Assembly (NCBI GenBank): GCA_937990185.1
Contig: CALKBI010000055.1
Coordinates: 1 to 64,000 of the forward strand
DNA from: an uncultured Neomegalonema sp.
GTDB taxonomy: Bacteria; Pseudomonadota; Alphaproteobacteria; Rhodobacterales; Rhodobacteraceae
Length of the DNA stretch: 64,000 nt
Direction: 5' to 3'
Shown here: in pieces, positions 20,068-29,623 of the stretch
How positions within the stretch are numbered: position 1 is the stretch's first letter
Layout: every line of letters starts with the position of its first letter
The notes under the pieces: model-generated
Database searches by the model: none
The model's input: the letters and a program-made list of their open reading frames with translations, nothing else
What the model was told of the DNA's origin: nothing
Program-made: the position numbers and the translations under genes

Positions 20068-20982
20068 ATGTTAGCACTAGCCCTTATTCTCGACGCGATA
20101 TTCGGTGAGCCGGATTGGTTATGGCGGCGCATTCCACATCCCGCCGTGATGATGGGCCGTGCTGTTGATTGGGTCGATCAAAAACTCAATACCGGAGAGC
20201 AGCGCACCCTTCGGGGTGTCGGTGCGGTGTTGATATTGCTCTTAATCGCATTGGCCTTTTCGCTGCCGTTATCATGGTCAGGATTTTATGGAGTCTTTGA
20301 AATTCTTGGCGCAGCCGTGCTCATTGCACAAAAAAGCCTCTCGCAACATGTGTTTGCCGTCGCTGAGGGCTTGAAGATTTCTCTGACAGAAGCACGAAAG
20401 CGCGTCTCAATGATCGTGGGGCGTGATCCAAACACGCTCGACGACAGCGGCGTTGCACGGGCGGCGATTGAAAGTGCTGCTGAGAATTGGTCCGATGGTG
20501 TGATCGCCCCTGCTTTCTGGTTCTTGGTCGCAGGATTACCCGGTATCGTGATCTATAAAATTATAAACACAGCCGATTCAATGATCGGTCATCGCAGCGA
20601 AAAGTATCGCGAATTCGGTTGGGCGGCGGCAAGGCTGGATGATGTCATGAACTTCATACCCGCAAGATTGAGTGGGCTGATCATCTGTATGATTGGCGGA
20701 CGCCGCAAAGCTATGAAGGTTATGTGGCGAGATGCTCGGAAGCATAAATCACCTAATGCGGGGTGGCCTGAAAGTGCCTTAGCTGCGACGCTCAAGATCG
20801 CTGTTGCCGGTCCGCGGGTTTATGGCGGGGTAACGACGGACGACCCTTATCTGAATGCCGATGGTCGCCACGACCTAACAGAAGTTGATATCCAGGATGC
20901 GATGGCCACGCTTTGGGTGGCTTGGGTGGTTGTTTTACTTTTCGCATTCGTCGGCTGGGTGCTGACCACCACATGGGGTTAG
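20068..20982 (+). CDS. cobD: Adenosylcobinamide-phosphate synthase CobD/CbiB
   Basis: LDAIFGEPDWLWRRIPHPAVMMGR; AIESAAENWSDGVIAPAFWF. Confidence 0.93.
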   Translation: MLALALILDAIFGEPDWLWRRIPHPAVMMGRAVDWVDQKLNTGEQRTLRGVGAVLILLLIALAFSLPLSWSGFYGVFEILGAAVLIAQKSLSQHVFAVAEGLKISLTEARKRVSMIVGRDPNTLDDSGVARAAIESAAENWSDGVIAPAFWFLVAGLPGIVIYKIINTADSMIGHRSEKYREFGWAAARLDDVMNFIPARLSGLIICMIGGRRKAMKVMWRDARKHKSPNAGWPESALAATLKIAVAGPRVYGGVTTDDPYLNADGRHDLTEVDIQDAMATLWVAWVVVLLFAFVGWVLTTTWG

Positions 20983-20992
20983 GTCGCCGAGC

Positions 20993-21877
20993 TTATGCTT
21001 CGCCAGATTGTTCGTATTGCCGTTGACGTTGAGCAAAGCGTTCGCGATCCGCGTCTGAATATTCATCAATACAGGTGGGGCAGCTCACACCTTTTTTGTA
21101 GTGGGGCGATGTTTCCGCTTCCGGTGATACAGGGCGACCACACGCGGCACAGGCAGAATGGATGCCTTGCTTCAATCCGTGCGCGACAGAGACACGTTTA
21201 TCAAAAACATAGCATTCGCCGTTCCACCGACTCTGATCTTCCGGCACGGTTTCGAGGTATTTTAGGATACCGCCTTTTAGGTGGTGAACGCCTTCAACCC
21301 CTTCATCAATCAACCAACTCGTTGCTTTTTCGCAGCGGATACCGCCCGTGCAAAACATCGCAATTTTTTTACCTTCGAACTTATCGGCATTCTCGCGCCA
21401 CCAATCAGGAAATTCTCGGAAGGTTTCTGTTTGTGGATCGACGGCCCCATTAAAGCTGCCGATCATTGTCTCGTAGGTATTTCGGGTGTCAATAACAGCA
21501 ACGTCATCCCGCGCAATCAGGTCATTCCAATCTTCGGGATCAACATAAGTTCCAACCCGTGCTTGAGGGTTTGTATTAGGCTGTCCCATTGTGACGATTT
21601 CGGCCTTAAGGCGTACTTTCATGCGACGAAAAGGCATCTCTGCCGCTTCTGAGCGTTTCCATTCCAGCGTTTCGCAACCCGGAAGTTGACGCAAATAAGC
21701 AATAACTTTTGTAATGCTTTCGCCCGTTCCGGCAATCGTTCCGTTGATGCCTTCGCTTGCGAGTAAAAGCGTCCCTCGCACACCCTCCGCCTCGCACAGC
21801 GCGAGCAACGGTGGACGCAATGCAGACGGGTCAGCAAAATGGGTGAAATGATAAAGGGCGGCAACAGTAAGGGTCAT
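20993..21877 (-). CDS. trhO: tRNA uridine 5-hydroxylase TrhO (rhodanese domain, YceA family)
   Basis: LLLASEGINGTIAG, VIDTRNTYETMIGSF, AMFCTGGIRCEKATSWL. Confidence 0.9.
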   Translation of the reverse strand: MTLTVAALYHFTHFADPSALRPPLLALCEAEGVRGTLLLASEGINGTIAGTGESITKVIAYLRQLPGCETLEWKRSEAAEMPFRRMKVRLKAEIVTMGQPNTNPQARVGTYVDPEDWNDLIARDDVAVIDTRNTYETMIGSFNGAVDPQTETFREFPDWWRENADKFEGKKIAMFCTGGIRCEKATSWLIDEGVEGVHHLKGGILKYLETVPEDQSRWNGECYVFDKRVSVAHGLKQGIHSACAACGRPVSPEAETSPHYKKGVSCPTCIDEYSDADRERFAQRQRQYEQSGEA

Positions 21878-21908
21878 TACTGTTCTTTATCCGCCCTGCC
21901 CGTTTGCC

Positions 21909-22778
21909 TCAAGTCGCATAAGCCTCACGAACGTAACGGCCAAATTCACGGCCCAAATCTTCATTTGCTGTATTCTCGGCAATGTACAGGTTGATCGAAA
22001 AATCCGGTAATGGCGGGAGCTTTCCGTTATGGGCAATCGGTTCGAGGCGATCATCATATGATCCTTCTAAGAGCGCCATAATCGACAGATCAGCAGCCGA
22101 TGCCATTGTCGCCCCCAGATCGGTCTCGGTATCAACGCTTGTGCGCCATTCGATGCCATGCTCATCGAGTGCAGCTTGAGCCACTGGACGGAAAGCACAA
22201 TGCTTTGCACTGGCAAAAGAGAGCGGATCACGCATCCATGCCTTACCGCCCGGCGCACCGCACCAAACCAAAGGCTGCACCGCAAGGCATTCGGCATCAG
22301 GGTTGGCCTCGGCCTCAGTCGTAAGGATTACGTCCAGCTTTCCAGCATTCAACTCATCAAGAAGTTTGGTCGAATATGAACAGACAAAATTCACACGGAC
22401 ACGAGGGAAATCCTGGTCGAACCGGCTGAGAATTTCAGGCCCGTGAGGATAAATAAGATCACAAGGGATACCGAACGCGACCGTACCCTCAAATTGTGGC
22501 GCAATCATTCGGTCGACAGCTTCATCATTGAGCGCGATCATTTTTCGCGCATATTCCAAAAGCTGTTCGCCTTCGTTTGTCAGGGAAACCCCTCGACCAG
22601 CGCGGTCGAGCAGCGTGGTATCGAGGCTTTGTTCCAGACGTTTGAGCTGCATCGACACTGCGGATTGGGTCAGGTTCAGACGCGAAGCGGCGCGTGTGAC
22701 ACCACCCGCATCCACAACGGCAGTGAAACTACGCATGGTTCCGACATCCAGATTACGGCGCATGGCACTCCCCATCAC
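21909..22778 (-). CDS. LysR family transcriptional regulator
   Basis: N-terminal HTH MRSFTAVVDAGGVTRAASRLNLTQSAVSMQLKRLEQSL. Confidence 0.9.
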   Translation of the reverse strand: MMGSAMRRNLDVGTMRSFTAVVDAGGVTRAASRLNLTQSAVSMQLKRLEQSLDTTLLDRAGRGVSLTNEGEQLLEYARKMIALNDEAVDRMIAPQFEGTVAFGIPCDLIYPHGPEILSRFDQDFPRVRVNFVCSYSTKLLDELNAGKLDVILTTEAEANPDAECLAVQPLVWCGAPGGKAWMRDPLSFASAKHCAFRPVAQAALDEHGIEWRTSVDTETDLGATMASAADLSIMALLEGSYDDRLEPIAHNGKLPPLPDFSINLYIAENTANEDLGREFGRYVREAYAT

Positions 22779-22897
22779 TAGAAACGATGAATTTCATCAC
22801 ATTCATTCGTTTTACTGATGTCACCATGTCTGCGATGACTCATTCCGTCAACCAATGGTTAGACCGCTATCCATCAATAATTGTGAAGGAATGTATC

Positions 22898-23110
22898 ATG
22901 GCACGATCTATCCAATCGCCTTCCCATCATTGGGTACAGTCAGCTCTCGCTGCCCCATTGCGCGCCGTTTTCGAGTGGTATCAGGTTTCACAAGAACGAG
23001 CAGCCTTGCGCGATTTGCCATCGCATCGGCTTTCGGACATCGGATTAACTAAACGGGAAGTAGAATGGGAGCTAAATCAACCATTCTGGAAGGCGACCCG
23101 CGACATTTAA
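22898..23110 (+). CDS. DUF1127 domain-containing small protein
   Basis: From the ATG at 22898: VFEWYQVSQERAALRDLPSHRLSDIGLTKREVEWE, a DUF1127 signature. Confidence 0.82.
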   Translation: MARSIQSPSHHWVQSALAAPLRAVFEWYQVSQERAALRDLPSHRLSDIGLTKREVEWELNQPFWKATRDI

Positions 23111-23174
23111 AGGACTCGCAATCCCTTATTAACGTTCTAAGTTTCCCTCTGCCGACGTTGAGGGAAGCTATTTT

Positions 23175-24581
23175 GTGATTACGACGCTTTATTGGATTCG
23201 AAAAGACTTCAGATTTTCGGATAATTCCGCGCTGTTAACAGCGATCAACGGTGACGGACCTGTAATTCCCGTATGCATCTTAGACGAGGTTGTTGAAGCC
23301 TATGGCGCTGCTCCCAAATGGCGCTGGAGCGAAGGCGTAAGACAGTTTTCCGGCATGCTAGAAGGCATCGGGTCAAAACTCGTCCTGAGACGCGGTGATG
23401 CGCTACAAACAATGCGCGCGCTTATCAAGGAAACGGGAGCGAGTCGCGTGGTTTGGGGGCGGCAATATGATCGAGCCGCCAAAGCGCGCGATACTGAGGT
23501 GAAAGCGGCATTAAAAAACGATTCAGTTGATGCAATATCCGTTCGCAATCATCTTTTGTTCGAGCCTTGGGATATTGAAACAAAGACGGGTGGGCCTTAT
23601 CGCGTCTACACACCATTCAAAAATGCCTGCCTCGCACGCGATATACACGACGCGGATATGCCTGCGCCTACACAGATCCCCTCTCCCAATTCATGGCCAA
23701 AATCAGATGAATTAAGCGATTGGAATTTAAGCGCTGCAATGAATCGCGGGGCAGAGATTGTCGCAAATTATTCTGCGATTGGCGAACAAGCGGCTCTTAA
23801 ACGGCTCGATACGTTTTGCGCAAAGGTCTCTGATTACGTCACGGCCCGCGATGTTCCGTCGGTTGTGGGAACGTCTCGGCTGTCCGAAAATCTCGCATGG
23901 GGTGAAATATCGCCGCTGACGATATGGAAGGCGATCACGGCTTGCACCGAAGGGCAAAGCAAAGGTGCGCAGGTCTATCTCTCGGAAATACTATGGCGCG
24001 AGTTCGCTTACCATTTGATGCATCATTACCCTGACATTATCGACTCGAATTGGAGGGATGAATGGGATGCCTTCCCGTGGCGTAGCGACAATGATGACGC
24101 CGAACATTGGCGGCGGGGTATGACAGGAATACCGTTTGTCGATGCCGCCATGCGAGAGCTTTATACAACAGGCACAATGCATAATCGTTTAAGGATGCTG
24201 ACCGCCAGTCTGTTGACCAAACACCTCATGACGCATTGGCGTGTCGGCGAGCAATGGTTCTCTGAGTGCCTAACCGACTGGGACCCGGCATCCAATGCGA
24301 TGGGATGGCAATGGGCCGCAGGTTCTGGCCCTGACGCTTCTCCGTTCTTTCGAATTTTCAATCCAGAAACACAAATGAATAAATTCGATCCAAAGAATGA
24401 TTATGTTTCGAATTGGATTGCAGAAATGTCGGAGCAAACGTCACAAGATGCTCAAAATTTTTATGCGGCCATTCCGCGTGGCTGGAAAATGAACCCAGAC
24501 CAAAATTATCCAGAAGCGCTTGTTGATCTAAAAGCAGGCCGCGAGCGCGCCCTCGCAGCCTATAAGGATATGCGGTCATGA
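23175..24581 (+). CDS. phr: Cryptochrome/DNA photolyase family protein (deoxyribodipyrimidine photolyase)
   Basis: WIRKDFRFSDNSALLTA; WREFAYHLMHHYPD; MRELYTTGTMHNRLRMLTASLLTKHLMTHWRVGEQWFSECLTDWDPASNAMGWQWAAGSG. Confidence 0.95.
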   Translation: MITTLYWIRKDFRFSDNSALLTAINGDGPVIPVCILDEVVEAYGAAPKWRWSEGVRQFSGMLEGIGSKLVLRRGDALQTMRALIKETGASRVVWGRQYDRAAKARDTEVKAALKNDSVDAISVRNHLLFEPWDIETKTGGPYRVYTPFKNACLARDIHDADMPAPTQIPSPNSWPKSDELSDWNLSAAMNRGAEIVANYSAIGEQAALKRLDTFCAKVSDYVTARDVPSVVGTSRLSENLAWGEISPLTIWKAITACTEGQSKGAQVYLSEILWREFAYHLMHHYPDIIDSNWRDEWDAFPWRSDNDDAEHWRRGMTGIPFVDAAMRELYTTGTMHNRLRMLTASLLTKHLMTHWRVGEQWFSECLTDWDPASNAMGWQWAAGSGPDASPFFRIFNPETQMNKFDPKNDYVSNWIAEMSEQTSQDAQNFYAAIPRGWKMNPDQNYPEALVDLKAGRERALAAYKDMRS

Positions 24582-25891
24582 AAATTGCGATTATTGGCGC
24601 TGGAATATCCGGCATCGGCGCGGCCCTTGCGCTTAAAGACGATCACGACGTAACCGTTTTCGAGAAACAATCGCGGGCGGGCGGTCATGCTAATACAGCC
24701 GTCATTCAATATCCTCTCGATAATGGGCAATCCAAAGACATCGCTGTTGATACCGGCTTTATCGTCTATAATCGCAAGACATATCCAAACCTCTGCGGTT
24801 TGTTCGATCACCTTTCGGTGGAAACCGAATGGTCAGATATGTCCTTGGGATTTTCGATTGATAGCGCGAAAATTGAATGGGCTTGCGACAATATCAACAA
24901 GGTATTCGCACAGCGCCGGAATCTTCTCCGCCCATCTTTTATTCGAATGGCCCGGCAAGTTTTGAAATTCAATGATGAAGCCCTGAACGAATTAAACAAA
25001 GGCACTGATGACGATATTAGCATCGGTGATTGGTTGGATGCGCGTGGATATACTGAAGAGTTCAAGCGCTGGTATTTATACCCGATGGCTGGAGCGATTT
25101 GGTCAACCCGTAGCGCCGCGATTGCGGATTTTTCCGCTCGTGCTTTGTTCGGATTCTATGAAAATCACGAACTGTTCGCGGGCCTGGGCGGTGCGGTACA
25201 GTGGCGAACTGTAACTGGTGGATCACAGCAATACGTCAACAAAGCAATGACCGCGCTGGGTGATCGTGTTGTGCTGGGCACTCAAATCGCCTCGGTTGAA
25301 GGCGGCGGACGTGTGACATTCGTTGACGGTTCTGAACAAGTTTTCGATCAAGTAATACTCGCGACGCACTCTGATGAAGCACTGGCACTACGCAGAGATG
25401 CTGATGAAGAAACCCGCAATTTGCTTTCGGCAATTCGTTACGCGCCCAACCGCGCTTTCCTTCATCGGGATGCGTCATTGATGCCGCGAAACAAACTTAC
25501 ATGGTCTAGCTGGAACGCTCTGACCGGAGGAGACTCAGAAAGCAAAGGGGCAAGCCTTACTTATTGGATGAACCGATTGCAAAATATCGACAGAGCGACA
25601 CCATTATTCGTGACGTTGAATCCTGTTCGTGAGCCTGATCCTGAACTGACTTTCCTATCTGTCGATTATGCTCACCCTCAATATGATGCCGACGCTTTTG
25701 CTGCTCAGGAATCGTTTGATGCTGTGCAGGGGCGTGGGAATATCTGGTATGCAGGCGCATGGCTCGGGTACGGGTTCCATGAAGACGGATTGCGCGCCGG
25801 TGTAAGGGTTGCCAATGCATTAGGGGCACGACCAACATGGGTCAAAGATGTAGGCGCACCTTTCGCCGGCGCTAAGTTGGCGGCAGAGTGA
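24578..25891 (+). CDS. NAD(P)/FAD-dependent oxidoreductase (amine-oxidase-like)
   Basis: MKIAIIGAGISGIGAALALKDDHDVTVFEKQSRAGGHANT; ATGA overlap with phr. Confidence 0.9.
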   Translation: MKIAIIGAGISGIGAALALKDDHDVTVFEKQSRAGGHANTAVIQYPLDNGQSKDIAVDTGFIVYNRKTYPNLCGLFDHLSVETEWSDMSLGFSIDSAKIEWACDNINKVFAQRRNLLRPSFIRMARQVLKFNDEALNELNKGTDDDISIGDWLDARGYTEEFKRWYLYPMAGAIWSTRSAAIADFSARALFGFYENHELFAGLGGAVQWRTVTGGSQQYVNKAMTALGDRVVLGTQIASVEGGGRVTFVDGSEQVFDQVILATHSDEALALRRDADEETRNLLSAIRYAPNRAFLHRDASLMPRNKLTWSSWNALTGGDSESKGASLTYWMNRLQNIDRATPLFVTLNPVREPDPELTFLSVDYAHPQYDADAFAAQESFDAVQGRGNIWYAGAWLGYGFHEDGLRAGVRVANALGARPTWVKDVGAPFAGAKLAAE

Positions 25892-26748
25892 GTAAGACAG
25901 TCGGCATAGAACAACACCCGGTTTTGTCACCGGCGCTTTTCCGTGCGCGCGTGATGCATCTTCGAATTCTTCCAAAACGTGAGAGAAAGCATCAATTCAG
26001 GTATTCAGTTTTTCGGCTTTGGATAGATATTGATACCATAAGCGAGACACTTCGGCAGTTTTGGGCGGTAGGTCACAACAGTTTCAATTTTTATGGATTC
26101 TATGAGCGCGATCATGGAGCGCGCGACGGCTCTAATCTGCGTCCATGGGTCGAGACATTGCTTGCACGAGAAGGCGTGGAAACGCCTGAGACGATTATGC
26201 TCTACTGCTTCCCACGCATGCTTGGATACGAGTTCAATCCATTGGCTATGTATTGTGCGTATGATGCGGCTGGTGTGATGACTGGCGTTGTCTATCAAGT
26301 GCGAAATACTGACGGTGATCTCAGTCCCTATGTCGTGAATCTCTTGCGTGACGGGTCGAGACATCACGCTGATAAGGACTTCTATGTCTCTCCCTTCATT
26401 GATGGCGATCAACGCTATGCCTTCACTTTGACTACGGCGCTCAATCGATTGAGCTTAAAAATTCGCGTCGATGGTCGCGATGGCCTGACAATGATTGCCA
26501 GTGAGAATGCTGAAGCTGGCGCATTGAGCAATCGGGCGCTTTTGTCTCTGCTACTGCTGCAGCCATTTATGACGTTAAAGATCACAGCAGGCATCTATTT
26601 TGAAGCAGTTCGGTTGCGCTTAAAGGGCGCAAAATTCTACAAACACCCCGGCAATCATGGCCGTTACTCTCATCAAGGTAACGGTCATAATACCAACAGC
26701 GCAGAAACCCTTTCCGCGCGCTGCAATGAAGTTCGAGAAACATTATGA
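25888..26748 (+). CDS. DUF1365 domain-containing protein
   Basis: ALFRARVMHLRILPKRERKHQFRYSVFRLWIDID; FPRMLGYEFNPLAMYCAYD; ATGA overlap with the upstream gene. Confidence 0.9.
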   Translation: MSKTVGIEQHPVLSPALFRARVMHLRILPKRERKHQFRYSVFRLWIDIDTISETLRQFWAVGHNSFNFYGFYERDHGARDGSNLRPWVETLLAREGVETPETIMLYCFPRMLGYEFNPLAMYCAYDAAGVMTGVVYQVRNTDGDLSPYVVNLLRDGSRHHADKDFYVSPFIDGDQRYAFTLTTALNRLSLKIRVDGRDGLTMIASENAEAGALSNRALLSLLLLQPFMTLKITAGIYFEAVRLRLKGAKFYKHPGNHGRYSHQGNGHNTNSAETLSARCNEVRETL

Positions 26749-27968
26749 TCCAACAAACTCAAACAATCACTGACCTGAACTCTGCGGGAAAACTTCCGCG
26801 TTGGTTCCATACTGTTTTCAGTACGATCAACTGTCTCGAACGCGGCAGAATTGAAATAACCTTGCCGGACGGTCGAACGTTTATCGCTGAAGGCCAAGAG
26901 GATGGTCCGGTTGGCGTCGTCCATTGCCACAACAATAGAACCTGGGGCCGGACAATTCGTGATGGCGCCGATATCGGATTTGCCGAAGCCTATGTCGATG
27001 GTTGGTGGTCTTCGCCTGACCTTCATGCCGTGCTTGACGTGTCACTTTTGAACAATGAAGAGATGGCGCGTAATTTGACGATGACGCCAGTAGCACGCCT
27101 TGTCGAAGGCCTGCGTCATTTCATGCGGCGCAACACCAAGAAAGGCTCGCGCAAAAACATTCATGCACATTACGATCTCGGCAACGCCTTCTACGAGTTA
27201 TGGCTTGACCGCAGCATGACATATTCCTCCGGCCTCTACACCCGCCCCGGAGATTCATTAGAAATGGCTCAGTATAATAAATACGCTGCGCTGTGCGATA
27301 ATCTCGGGTTGGCACAAGATCAGACCGTACTAGAAATTGGCTGCGGATGGGGCGGCTTCGCAGAATACGCGGCGAAGAATCGGGGCGTCAAAGTCACCGG
27401 CCTCACGATCTCTCAAGAGCAGCATGACTACGCTAAGAAACGTATTTTCGAAGCAGGTCTGAATGAGCGCGTAGACATCGTGATGCGGGACTATCGCGAC
27501 GAACAATCGACATATGATCGGGTTGCATCGATTGAAATGTTCGAGGCCGTAGGTGAGAAATTCTGGCCGGTGTTTTTCAACTCCCTTCGTGATCGTCTTC
27601 ACCCCGATGGTGTTGCCTCTATGCAGGTTATCACGATTGCTGATCGGCTGTTCGAAGGATATCGCGGCAAAGTCGATTTTGTTCAAAAGCACATCTTCCC
27701 CGGTGGCATGTTGCCTTCACAAAGCGCACTAAAAGATCAGACCGCGAAGGCCGGATTAAGCTGGACTGGTTCACAAGAATTTGGCCAGAGTTACTCAACA
27801 ACTCTGCGTAAATGGTCAGAAGACTTTAACGAGCACTGGGATGAAATCGAACCGCTTGGGTTTGATGAGCCATTCCGAAGAAAGTGGAATTTTTATCTCG
27901 CGAGCTGCGCGGCTTGTTTTCTCGCCGGTACGACGGACGTTACGCAGTTGACTCTAAGAAGGGCTTAG
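26745..27968 (+). CDS. Cyclopropane-fatty-acyl-phospholipid synthase family SAM-dependent methyltransferase
   Basis: NIHAHYDLGNAFYELWLDRSMTYSSGLY; VLEIGCGWGGFAEYAA; SIEMFEAVGEKFWPVFF; ATGA overlap upstream. Confidence 0.93.
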   Translation: MIQQTQTITDLNSAGKLPRWFHTVFSTINCLERGRIEITLPDGRTFIAEGQEDGPVGVVHCHNNRTWGRTIRDGADIGFAEAYVDGWWSSPDLHAVLDVSLLNNEEMARNLTMTPVARLVEGLRHFMRRNTKKGSRKNIHAHYDLGNAFYELWLDRSMTYSSGLYTRPGDSLEMAQYNKYAALCDNLGLAQDQTVLEIGCGWGGFAEYAAKNRGVKVTGLTISQEQHDYAKKRIFEAGLNERVDIVMRDYRDEQSTYDRVASIEMFEAVGEKFWPVFFNSLRDRLHPDGVASMQVITIADRLFEGYRGKVDFVQKHIFPGGMLPSQSALKDQTAKAGLSWTGSQEFGQSYSTTLRKWSEDFNEHWDEIEPLGFDEPFRRKWNFYLASCAACFLAGTTDVTQLTLRRA

Positions 27969-28057
27969 GCAGTTTTGCAGCAAGATATCTATTCTGATTG
28001 TGAAATTTCAAAATGGTTTCAATGAAATAGCTGCGCTCACAATTTGTCACAGGTAAA

Positions 28058-28100
28058 TCACAATTTAATTTTGTGAATTAATTCTTCATTGCTATATAAT
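28058..28100 (+). promoter_or_regulatory. Candidate promoter/operator of the MBL gene
   Basis: TCACAATTTAATTTTGTGA inverted repeat (28058-28076) overlaps a possible -35 TTGTGA (28071-28076); TATAAT at 28095-28100, 18-nt spacing. Confidence 0.45.
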
Positions 28101-28138
28101 TCCGATAGTTCACCGCTGATAATATCGGAAGCACAGCC

Positions 28139-29029
28139 ATGACAATGCCTACCCCAAGCCCGAATATGGCGCAGACGCCGTTGATCGAACCTTTCTTCGA
28201 CAAACAGTCCAATACGATCAGTTATGTGGTGCAAGATCCGGCCAGCAACTCATGTGCGGTGATAGATGCGGTCATGGAGTTTGATTACCCGGCAGGCAGG
28301 CTCACCTATATCGGGGCCGATGCTATTATCAAATTTATCACGGACAACAATCTTAAGTTGGAATGGATCATCGAGAGCCATGTCCATGCAGACCATTTGT
28401 CCGGCGCGCCTTATATCCAAGAGCGGTTAGGCGGCAAAATCGGGATCGGCGAACAGATACAAGAAGTGCAGAAGACTTTCGGTAAGGTCTTTAATGAGGG
28501 CACAGAGTTTGAGCGCGACGGGTCACAGTTTGATGCATTGTTCGAAGATGGCGATACGTATTCCGTAGGCTCTCTTGAGTGTTTTGCAATCCATACGCCC
28601 GGTCACACACCGGCTTGTATGGTGCATATCATGGGTGATGCGGCATTCGCTGGCGATACGCTCTTTATGCCAGATGGCGGCTCAGCAAGGGCAGACTTTC
28701 CCGGCGGCGATGCAGGACAATTATATGACTCGATAGAGCGTGTTCTGAGCCTTCCCGATGATGTGAGGTTGTTTGTCTGTCATGATTACGGTCCGGGTGG
28801 ACGCGCTATCGCCTGGGAGACAACGGTCGGCGAACAAAAAGCACAGAACATCCATATCAGCGGCAATACGAGTCGGGAAGATTTTGTCAAGTTACGCGAA
28901 ACACGCGATGCCCAACTGGCGATGCCGAAACTGATTATTCCGTCGCTTCAAGTGAACATGCGCGCGGGTGATGTTCCCACCGATCCTGACGGAAACATGG
29001 TTCTCAAAGTACCGATTAATCAACTTTGA
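28139..29029 (+). CDS. MBL-fold hydrolase, persulfide dioxygenase/Blh-like
   Basis: IIESHVHADHLSGAPYIQERLGG, HTPGHTPACMVHIMGDAAFAGDTLFMPDGGSARADFPGGD. Confidence 0.88.
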   Translation: MTMPTPSPNMAQTPLIEPFFDKQSNTISYVVQDPASNSCAVIDAVMEFDYPAGRLTYIGADAIIKFITDNNLKLEWIIESHVHADHLSGAPYIQERLGGKIGIGEQIQEVQKTFGKVFNEGTEFERDGSQFDALFEDGDTYSVGSLECFAIHTPGHTPACMVHIMGDAAFAGDTLFMPDGGSARADFPGGDAGQLYDSIERVLSLPDDVRLFVCHDYGPGGRAIAWETTVGEQKAQNIHISGNTSREDFVKLRETRDAQLAMPKLIIPSLQVNMRAGDVPTDPDGNMVLKVPINQL

Positions 29030-29048
29030 TCGAAGGGGATAGACGCTT

Positions 29049-29621
29049 TTAGGGGTTAGCGATCAGGGTGACGCTTAATGCGCCGCCCTTTTCCGCTTTA
29101 AGAGCTTTGTTTTTCAGAAACACCTTTACCGCGTCATTTCCTCCAGCCCATGTCGTGACTTTATGCGCGCCTTCTTCGACGTCTTTTGTTTCCGGCGGTT
29201 TGCCTGCCAATTCTTGCATTTCGTCAGCAATCGCTTTGTCTGAGTCCGCATCCACGAGGGTTAAGGTGCATGTCGTAACGCGTGCGTCGGATAGGTTGGG
29301 AAACTCTTCTTTTTGTGCCTTGGTCAGCGGACCTTGAACGAGATTAAGTTTATAAGACTGCTCGTCCAGTTCGACATCCCACCCTTCGGTGATGTCGGCG
29401 TCTGTATCCTCGGCAAAATGAGCCAACGCATCGCCAGCCAATGGAACCCAACCAAGCTGTGTAGCCATATTGCGGATGCCTTGAAGTCTAGGCACTTGTG
29501 AGTAACAGACCCGCACGAAAGTTTGGACGGCGGTGAATTCTTGTGCTGCCGCTTTGCTTGTTGGCAGCATGATTGAGGTGGGAACCAAGGTAAAGGCGGC
29601 AATCGATAGGGAGCGAATCAT
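29049..29621 (-). CDS. Hypothetical secreted protein
   Basis: 190 aa with signal-peptide-like N-terminus ending ...SKAAAQE. Confidence 0.6.
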   Translation of the reverse strand: MIRSLSIAAFTLVPTSIMLPTSKAAAQEFTAVQTFVRVCYSQVPRLQGIRNMATQLGWVPLAGDALAHFAEDTDADITEGWDVELDEQSYKLNLVQGPLTKAQKEEFPNLSDARVTTCTLTLVDADSDKAIADEMQELAGKPPETKDVEEGAHKVTTWAGGNDAVKVFLKNKALKAEKGGALSVTLIANP

Positions 29622-29623
29622 AA

